Origin: Toxorhynchites rutilus septentrionalis
Taxonomy: Eukaryota; Arthropoda; Insecta; Diptera; Culicidae
Direction of reading: 5' to 3'
NCBI RefSeq assembly: GCF_029784135.1
Contig: NC_073745.1
Coordinates: forward strand, 281,639,803 to 281,703,802
Length of the DNA: 64,000 bases
Within the stretch, counting starts at the first letter, position 1. Every line of letters begins with the position of its first letter. A model generated the notes under the pieces. The model was given only the letters and a program-made list of their open reading frames with translations, was not told the DNA's origin and did not search any database. Position numbers and translations under genes: made by a program. Of this stretch, positions 56,580-64,000 are shown piece by piece.

Positions 56580-57774
56580 TCTATATATATAAAAATGGAT
56601 TTGTGTCTGTCTGTCTGTCTGATTCTTATGGACTCGGAAACTACTGAACCGATCGACATGAAAATTGGTATGTAGGGGTTTTTGGGGCCGGGGAAGGTTT
56701 TCATGATAGCTTGAGACCCCTTACCCCTCTCTAGCAAATGAAACGAAATTTGGCAAGGATGTTTTAGGGTGCAATAAATATTTCTATGTTGGTTAGGCAC
56801 TCCACCCCCTTTTTTAAGGGGGGGCTGCCATACAAATGAAACACTAATTTCAGCATTACTCGAGAATTAATCAAGCAAACGAAACCAAATTTGGCACGTG
56901 AAGGTTTTAGAGTGCAATAAATGTTTATACGGTGGTTTAATACTCCTCCCCCTCTCTTAGGGGGGGCTGCCATTCAAATGAAGCACAAATTTCTACATTA
57001 CTCGAGAATTAATCAAGCAAATGAAACCAAATTAGGCATATGGAGGTTTTAGGGTACAATAAATGTTTCTATGGTGGTTACACACTCCATCTCCTCCTCT
57101 AAGCGGGGGCTGCCATACAAATGAAACACAAATTTCTACATTATTCGAGAATTAATCAAGCAAATGCAACCAAATTAGGCATCTGGAGGTTTTAGGGTGC
57201 AATAAATGTTTCTATGGTGGTTAGACACTCCATCCTCCTCTCTAAGAGAGGAGGCTGCCATACAAATGAAACACAAATTTCTACATTACTCGAGAATTAA
57301 TCAAGCTAATGCAACCAAATTAGGCATATGGAGGTTTCGGGATGCAATAAATGATTCTATGGTGGTTTGATACTCCTCCCCCCTCTCTAAAGGGGGGCTG
57401 CCATACAAATGAAACACAAATTTCTGCATAACTCAAAAACTAATCAAGCAAATGAAGCCAAATATTCTATCATATTTTTTGTATCAAACATTTATTCCAT
57501 GTAACGGAGAAACATGTTATTTGTAAGTGGTTGAAAAATCTTGAACGAGAATTGTGTCTGAAAATAATCTGATATTATAATGATGAGTTTTGGTAGAAGT
57601 ACTAGGATTTTTTTAGTAAAAGGTAAATTCAACGGGGTCGATTAGAAGATCAATCAATGAACAGTTCTGCGATTGGACTCATGAACTTGCGCTTAGTAAG
57701 AAAACGTGAACATTTGAAGGTTTTGATAACAAAAAACAAATTTTGGGCGGGACGAAGTTTGCCGGGTCAGCTAG
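56580..57774 (+). mobile_element. Non-autonomous Helitron, uninterrupted copy, 1,195 bp
   Basis: Starts TCTATATATATAAAAATGG after A (56579) and ends GACGAAGTTTGCCGGGTCAG-CTAG before T (57775). It matches the copy at 2044-8406 inverted and lacks its LTR insertion. GTCTGTCTGTCTGTCTG follows the start in both copies. No Rep/helicase. Confidence 0.87.
56690..57460. repeat. Five 143-bp tandem units in the Helitron
   Basis: GTGCAATAAAT recurs at about 56,769, 56,912, 57,054, 57,197 and 57,342, giving a spacing of 142-145 bp. Each unit has a G-rich run (GGGGGGCTGCCATACAAATG), then AAACACAAATTTCTACATTA and ACTCGAGAATTAATCAAGC. Confidence 0.88.
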
Positions 57775-59226
57775 TGTTAGGATAAAGGATTAAGATTGCA
57801 TTGAAACAACTGTTGGAATAAAATAACTCCTCTTCATTCGTGGTTAGAAAATTTCTGCATATCGCTGAAACCACAAATTGTGCCAATGCATCAAACTAAG
57901 AAATCAACCAAAATATGACCGACACAAATAGTCGAAATGCAGGGAACGCAATTTAGCAATTATCACACAGATGACAGATGCCTCATTAAAATGCAAATGA
58001 GTTGATGACAACGGGACGCGGGTCTGAGATAGAATAACATCGTGGAACGATAGTGGCTATAAAATCTGAACGGAACCGAATCAGAACTCGATTCCAAGGT
58101 GACACAAATAATATTAAATGGAATCTCGAAATTGAGGATAACACCAGATGATGAGATTTCTAAACTAGAAATGACTCTTTAACAAGAATTGTTCCACCAT
58201 GGAAAACAAACACAAAATCTTCGGACCAGAAAGCTAAAAATATATGTCTTCCACGTCCGAAATACTTCCATCCGCTGTCACATCCAGAGGCATCCATTTG
58301 TCATTACCAGCAGATTCTCCCATTCTCGTTGGCATTTTCTCCAAGAAAATATTGGTCCCTTCCCAGTGGGGGGAAAAAGTGTCAGAATCGATAATTGCTA
58401 AACGCGTCGCCATTGTTGCGATAACGCGCCCTATAGCCCGAGGGAAACCCCTAGCGAAGCATACGACGAAGCATCTTTTCCTTTCTTAATCTCTTCAATG
58501 GTCATCCCCACGTGCTCGGGAGCACCTGGGTAGCCGAAATAGTACCACAATCGCATCTTAACGCTAACTCAGACCAGAAACAGGAGCAAAGTTACCAGTT
58601 GATCCAACATTCGACACGAAGAGCAGAAGGGGCTTCTTCGTAGGCTATGAAATATAAGATATATTTGGCGGTGTCCCCAATGGGGATCGAATGTTTCGCT
58701 AACGAGAGTTGATATTTTTATTCGAAAACAGTGTGACATTGAAATGCTTCAGGCCTGATTGCTGGAGCTCGGGAGAATATGAGCGGTTCTGTGAGATAGT
58801 AATTGATGAGTTGGTGAATTCCCACAGCATGTTACATTACATTTTCCAAGGGTGTTTTAAGCTTGTTCGATTTTTTCATTCGTGTCCTCAACTTTTATTC
58901 TTATTTTTTATTCACAACGGTTTCGTGAAATAATTAAAAATAATTTCAACCAAAATTGGGTACAGACGAAAATAACAGTTCGGGAATGATCCAAATACAC
59001 GAGAACTGGGAGATTGCCTGCTGCTCAGACACTGTCGGACTTGGCATGGGCATTTTTATGCTTCCGCATAAAAATATCCTTTTTTGTCAGTTAATTCTTC
59101 ACCGTTCACGTCTTCACATTGTCCTCCAGACGTTATGAGAACAGGTGCATCATTCCATCAAGAATATGGAATGACTATCAAAATCGCACTATGGTATTTT
59201 CAATTCATAACACACAATTGCTAGTA
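57775..59226. other. No recognisable gene
   Basis: Mixed-composition unique-looking sequence. The frames at 58189-58489 and 58709-58933 are short and unrecognised. Confidence 0.35.
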
Positions 59227-59669
59227 CAGGTAATCTTCGATATAACGTACATTTCACTTTCAAAATTGTACGTTGTATCGAATTGTACGTTATATCGAAG
59301 CATAATGAAGTACTCACAAACGTAGTCTATAATACATTAATGTGTTGCTGTTTTAGTAAAGTTAATGAATAACTTCAATCAGAAGACGAAGCCAGCCTTT
59401 CTCACGATGTTTCCCTTCGAACTGTTGCTTCAAGCTTGATTCATTTAGAATCCGGAATAACAAAATTAGCTGTATTTCGGGATTGATTGGAAGTACAAAA
59501 CATGTTTTAGCATCACAATCTGTCACAGTTCGTCAGGAAAAAAAATATTTTTTTTTCCTTTACACTTTGGAAATGTGTACGTTATATCGAGGCAAAATGT
59601 ACGTTATATCGAGTGACGTTATATCGAGGGTACGTTATAACGAGGGTACGTTATATCGAAGTTTCCCTG
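59227..59669. mobile_element. Pogo-like MITE, 443 bp (copy 2)
   Basis: Same family as 14501-14900. The left end is CAGGTAATCTTCGATATAAC and the right end, inverted, CAGGGAAACTTCGATATAAC, with TA on both sides. Near the right end GTACGTTATATCGA is repeated four times in about 80 bp, more than in copy 1. Confidence 0.82.
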
Positions 59670-59671
59670 TA

Positions 59672-60520
59672 CATAGTTTACATCATAATTTCAATGCCAC
59701 ACACATTTGGCAGTGAAAATGCGCTATTTCAAACCTAGTAAGAGTATAACTATTGTAAGGCAGCGCCTAAGTTTCAAATTATTCTTTTGTGTCTCGCCGC
59801 TATGTTAGGTTCAACAAGCTATCTAACATCCTGTATATAACACTGAAGTAAACATTGATTTCAAAACACCATGATTTTTTACACCTATTCGGACCATCAA
59901 ATACAAGGACGGGAAGTAGAAAACAAATAGATATAGAGGCAACCTCACAACAATATACTTTTTTTATGTTCTAGTAGCAAACCGGGTTACAAGTGTAATC
60001 TGGAACAAGCAGAAGGATAAGGAATGTTTTTATTATTCATGCATACCTCTAAGCAAAGATTTTTCACATTATTTGGTTTGGTTTCACTCGTCTGGTTATT
60101 ATCGAAAACAAGAAGGGATGTAAAGGCGGCATTCCATCTATTCAACATGCTACATGCTACAAGTCAATGATAAACAACAATGGATATGATACTTGCGCAA
60201 TTTTTTATTTTGTTTCCACCTCAGCCATTACACAGCAATATGCGAACGCTCACTGCTCCATTATATCTGTTCTGATCGTTTTGTTTTCATGATCAAATAT
60301 TCTGCTGTTTATTATTGTGGTGAGTTCTGATAATTGTCAATAAATAACGTAGTTGGTCCAATATTGTAGTACATGTTGTGCTACACACGCCGCACCGATC
60401 CGCAGGCCATTGGATAAGGCCAATATTGCTCGACAAGACCAATTATGTCGTAAAATGAGACTACCCAATAAGCAAGAACCATTAAAGAAATAATCCATTA
60501 TTTGTGCATGTAATTCAAAA
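59672..60520. other. Gene-free interval
   Basis: A+T-rich, nothing recognised. Confidence 0.4.
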
Positions 60521-60524
60521 CATG

Positions 60525-60935
60525 TTTTAATGTCCGGAATGTCCGATGTAGGTTAAATATGCACCGTTTTGTTCCAAAATTTGTTGCCATTCTAAAATTA
60601 GCTTCATAATGCCTCTGTCATAGAAGTGTTGGTCTTTATCGGCGAAAAACTCTAATTATCGATTTCCACAATCTTCTCTTTATTCCTATTTCTTATCACT
60701 CCGGAGGATTTCAATGCGAAAAAAGGAGGTAATCGCTAGGTGCCAGATCCGAACTATATGGCGAGTGCATTCAAGCATCCCAATCAAACTCTCGGAGTTT
60801 AGTAATCTTGCATTGTCCTGATGGAACACAGCACCTCTTCTGTTGGCCAATTATAGACGTTTCTGGTCAATCGCTAGCTTCATACGGTCCGTTTGTTGAC
60901 AGTAGAGATCTAAATTTAGTGTCTTGCACTAAAAA
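60525..60935 (-). pseudogene. Back half of an irritans-type mariner transposase
   Basis: On the minus strand, allowing frameshifts: DLYCQQTDRMKLAIDQKRL, stop, LANRRGAVFHQDNAR (second catalytic Asp), a disrupted stretch where HxPYSSDLAPSDYLLF (third catalytic Asp region) reads in another frame, then LEFFADKDQHFYDRGIMKL, LEWQQILEQNGAYL. The order and spacing are those of the mariner C-terminal half. Several stops and frameshifts. The N-terminal half is absent and sequence breaks near 60,935. Confidence 0.8.
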
Positions 60936-61616
60936 AAAATTCATTTAAAAAATAAAAAAAAAATGAATTAAAATAAATAAATTAAACTGCAAATATTTTA
61001 CTGTTACAGTATCGGCACCATAAACACTATTCACAATTTCGTCTGGCTTGTAAAATTTACCGAATTTAATGTTTGTTTACTTCCATTGTTAACACCCTGT
61101 AACCCACAATTGAATGGAATAAACAAAAAACAGCAAAACCTTCACAATGAGCCTAAACTTGAAATTGTCTTATCGATATTACGCGAGATATTGATCACTA
61201 AAACCAGCTACCGATAAAATGATGGATAAGGAATAAAGAATTTCCCCAACCTAATATTTGAACGACCCCTTGGGAAATTAACAAATTTTACTTGTCTTAT
61301 GTGTATTCATAAATTGCGTACAACATACTGAGGAACGAAATAACATTGTTTCTTTTTTTTATTTTGATTTATCATCATTCATTCATACAGAAATCACTGG
61401 CAAAACATTAAAACCTGCAGTGTAAATATTAGTCGATTCCACTGCTGTTTCAACTTACCCCAGGGTTTAAAAAACTTAGGTAAGTTGAAATGCTCCGAGT
61501 CCTGCAAGGAAAAAGGAATGTTCGATTTAGTTTACAAACAAATAAAATCACTAAACTCAATCACCACTATTTGATTACCTTACGTGCAATTCTGTAAAAA
61601 TTTTGAATAAAAATCA
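60936..61616. other. Gene-free interval
   Basis: A+T-rich. It contains no N-terminal half for the transposase fragment that follows. Confidence 0.4.
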
Positions 61617-62372
61617 GTGTTTTCGGACCGGTTAAGCCTGTGCAAAAATGTTTCTTTTGGCATTAAGGCATTCCAATCGCCGGAGTACACGGAGGAGCAG
61701 ATTGAGACGGATAAATCACAGTGTCGGTGGATGACCAAAAAATACCGCGGGGCGTCTTTCGTTCTGGACGACGAAAGCTATTTTCCGCTGTCCAAAACGC
61801 ATATTCCAGGAAATGATAATTACTACTCCAGCGACAAGTCATCCACACCGCCTGAAGTGAAATACAAGTTCAAGCACAAGTCTGAAAAAAAGGTTATGTT
61901 GTACATCGCCATTTCCGACCGGGGCATTTCAAAGTGTTGGTTTAAGCCGAGCGGTCTGGCAATCAACCAACAAATTTATCGAGAAGAGTGCCTCGATAAA
62001 ATCCTGCTGCCGTTCCTGAACGAGCATCACGCGGATGGGAAGTACGTCTTCTGGCCGGACAAGGCGTCTTCCCATTACGCCAAGAAGACGCTGGCGTATC
62101 TTGAGAAGAAAAAGATACCGTTCTTGTCGAAAGATCGTAACCCAACAAACTTGCCCCAGTGCCGCCCAATAGAGGATTTCTTTGGCTCACTCAGTACCCT
62201 AGTGAATAAAAACAACTGGAGGGCCAAGGACACGAAGCAACTGACTACCAGAGCTGCAATCCATCACCGTCAATGTCACAAAAAAGCTGACCATAGTCAC
62301 TCAATTCCTCTCACGGCACGTGAGATCCAAATATTCAGTAGTGATACTCACTCTTTTGTTTCTGACACCTAA
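61617..62372 (+). pseudogene. DD37E transposase fragment of a different family
   Basis: 251 open codons with a GTG, not ATG, at the left, so the true start is missing. Catalytic blocks are complete: FVLDDESYF (D52), VFWPDKASSHYA (D148) and QCRPIEDFFG (E186), again with 37 residues between the last two. SPEYTEEQ and the HIPGNDNYYSS-KSSTPPEVKYK blocks place it in a family separate from the copies at 28.7 and 36.3 kb. The DNA-binding N-terminus is missing, and after about residue 215 (NNWRAKDTKQL) similarity ends, probably by frameshift. No TIRs found. Confidence 0.82.
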
Positions 62373-63249
62373 TCAAATGACGGTTGGTTCCAATGCCTCT
62401 CACTGCCGATCGCTCTGTTTACAACTTTACGTTACGAGAGCGGTGATTGTGGCGTATGATGGTAGTAGAAATGTGAGTGATCAGACAGTTCCAATCATTT
62501 TTGACATTTTTGATCATCAAATTGACAAATGCTTCCTCAAGCTGGCTCGGCTAATGTGATATGATTTATTCAGGGAATGCTTTGATCGTGGTACCGACAT
62601 GGTGCATAATTTGCAGCTTTGTTTTTTGTGCTGGTTTATAACGGCAATCAACTGTGCCGATGAAACTGTAGCCAATGTTTAGTGTTGTTTGGATACCATC
62701 TATGTAAATAAATTCAAACTTACGGGATACGTCTGAACGGCAATTCTGACATTACGTTTTACCTTCCACTTCACTTTCCTTGGTTTAGGTTTGTTTGTTG
62801 AAGTAGAAGTTGTTGTTAGAGATGTCTAAATTTATCGTTTATTCGATTATCGATTAATCGTGGGGCCATTTTCAAATATTCGATTCATTCGAACAATTGC
62901 CTTTCAGTATTCGAGTATTTATTTCTTGCAGTTAAAATGAACAAACATTTAAAATAAAAAAGATTATGGTGTCATAATTTTAAAAGTTATATTAAATATA
63001 ATTTTCAAATAAACATGGTGCAGCCAAAACCATTATTTGAATGAAATGGTATTTAAGTATCAACATACTTTACCATTTCATAATTATTTGCGGATCATGA
63101 AAATGATCCGATTGAAAACCGACAAGGCGTTTTTTTATTTAGAGTTAAGCCTTACCAGAACTATTGAAGTTGAGTTAATAAACGTGAGATGAACACAAAA
63201 AATTCATTTTTTTATAAAACGAAAGAAAATTGCGATCTCAAATAATCGC
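62373..63249. other. Gene-free interval
   Basis: A+T-rich. Near 62,818 AGAGATGTCTAAATTTATCG followed by ATCGATTAATCG resembles a hAT-type MITE edge without a visible partner. Confidence 0.35.
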
Positions 63250-64000
63250 TCAAAAATCATCCACTTCCATTGAGGCTTTATTGAGAAACTTCTTATTCAG
63301 TGTTACAAACTGCGCCACGAACAAGTCCAGATGGAATATATGTTTGCTTCCTTGCTGCATCCAGTGTTCATAATGCCCGGAAAAATTCAATGTTTGCGTC
63401 TTCAGACTCATATCGCAATTTTTAAACAGATTCGGTACCAATCCACAGATTATAACATTCGATAGAACGCCTTGAAATAGCAGCTCGTATAGCCGTTCGC
63501 TCACCCCCTCCAGCTTCTGTGGACTTTGTTCGAGGACAATCTGATTGGCGGTTTCTCGATGAAATATTTGCCAGTCAATTTCCGGTACTTCTTAGTTGAC
63601 CGTGAACGGTTACTGTTGTACCTTGCAAGCTTCCAGCATGAGGATAGCGTAATTCTTTTCTCCGAAGAAATGTGCTGAAATGCAAATAGTGTTGTTACAT
63701 TCAAGAAACAAACAAATGACAATATTACATTCAAAATTTTAAGAATATCCTCCTAAGATAGAGCCGGCCCCCTTATTCCCAAGCAACGACTTCTCACCGC
63801 GGGAATAACCCGCGAAGTAGAATTGGCGCACAAAATCAATCTGCACCTAGACACGTACTTTTCAATGGTTCTTCTCAGCGCATCCTGGGTATCTTTGGTC
63901 AGCTAATCAACCACGGACAAGACGAGTCTCATATTCACTCTACCCGCTGGGATCAATTTGATTGATCAAATCCGACACGACCTGTCATATATCCCGGTAA
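63250..64000 (-). pseudogene. RFC3: Replication factor C subunit 3 pseudogene, runs off the window
   Basis: On the minus strand from the right edge: DRQVV-like start, VSDLINQIDPSG, a frameshift, then RVNMRLVLSVVD, stop, LTKDTQDALRRTIEKYVSRC, RLILCANSTSRVIPAVRSRC (the sensor 1 and SRC box of clamp-loader AAA+ subunits), LGIRGPALS, stop, EDILKILN. A 54-nt GT...AG intron-like segment (63,675-63,728) follows, about 20 residues are missing, then AILMLEACKVQQ, stop, PFTVN, stop, EVPEIDWQIF and an open C-terminal domain to TGA 63,250-63,252. In-frame stops: 63985-63987, 63903-63905, 63753-63755, 63610-63612, 63592-63594. RFC3 is a subunit of the PCNA clamp loader. With an intron and these lesions it looks like a decayed gene duplicate. 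Confidence 0.85.
63675..63728 (-). other. Retained 54-nt intron in the RFC3 pseudogene
   Basis: Coding-strand GTAATATTG at the 5' side and TTTGCATTTCAG at the 3' side, with a T-rich middle. The length is typical of short dipteran introns. Similarity to RFC3 stops at its edges. Confidence 0.6.

Overview
The window looks like a transposon-dense stretch of an insect nuclear genome, most likely a culicine mosquito. The grounds are A+T-rich DNA with very few open frames, DD37E mariner-type transposases (the ITmD37E group was described from mosquitoes), an RNase H-bearing I/LOA-group LINE, BEL and gypsy LTR elements, tRNA-headed SINEs, Helitrons and many TA-flanked MITEs. The genus is an inference and is not proven. 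I find no intact host gene. The only host-like coding sequence is a decayed replication factor C subunit 3 (RFC3) fragment running off the right edge.

Layout. 0-2 kb: a pogo-like MITE at 973-1310. 2.0-8.4 kb: a minus-strand non-autonomous Helitron whose terminal (TA)n tract was split by a recent errantivirus-like LTR element. That element has 385-bp LTRs and keeps gag-protease and the end of env, but has no pol. 8.4-10.8 kb: no recognisable gene, with a G+C-rich patch near 10.3-10.7 kb. 10.8-14.0 kb: a broken minus-strand BEL/Pao element with a LINE tail inserted in its gag. 14.5-14.9 kb: a MITE. 15.7-18.7 kb: a complete-ended but internally deleted minus-strand LTR element (250-bp LTRs, ATTAG target duplication) with eight short repeats in its leader. 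18.9-19.2 kb: a MITE. 19.5-23.8 kb: a composite DNA-element-like repeat with palindromic and hairpin ends, nested copies and a minisatellite. Another copy lies at 45.95-47.38 kb.

24.4-24.7 kb: SINE. 26.9-28.1 kb: 5'-truncated LINE. 28.6-29.9 and 36.1-37.4 kb: two DD37E transposons with long TIRs, the first nearly open. 30.0-30.9 kb: front end of an irritans-type mariner. 31-33.2, 37.5-38.2 and 41.1-42.8 kb: an AT-rich repeat family. 38.4-38.8 and 42.8-43.1 kb: SINEs. 39.2-41.1 kb: minus-strand CR1/Jockey-type LINE. 43.7-45.0 kb: LTR-element gag remains. 47.7-50.7 kb: the longest LINE copy, whose RT active site is lost. 53.3-55.2 kb: a retroposed element without ORFs, flanked by a perfect 22-bp target duplication. 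56.0-57.8 kb: a MITE and a second Helitron. 59.2-62.4 kb: a MITE, the back half of an irritans-type mariner and a third DD37E transposase fragment. 63.25-64.0 kb: RFC3 pseudogene.

Nothing here forms an operon or a working pathway. The genes relate to one another as layered insertions, so nesting, target duplications and LTR identity give their relative ages. All boundaries were read by eye and homology calls come from motif recognition. No database search was run.
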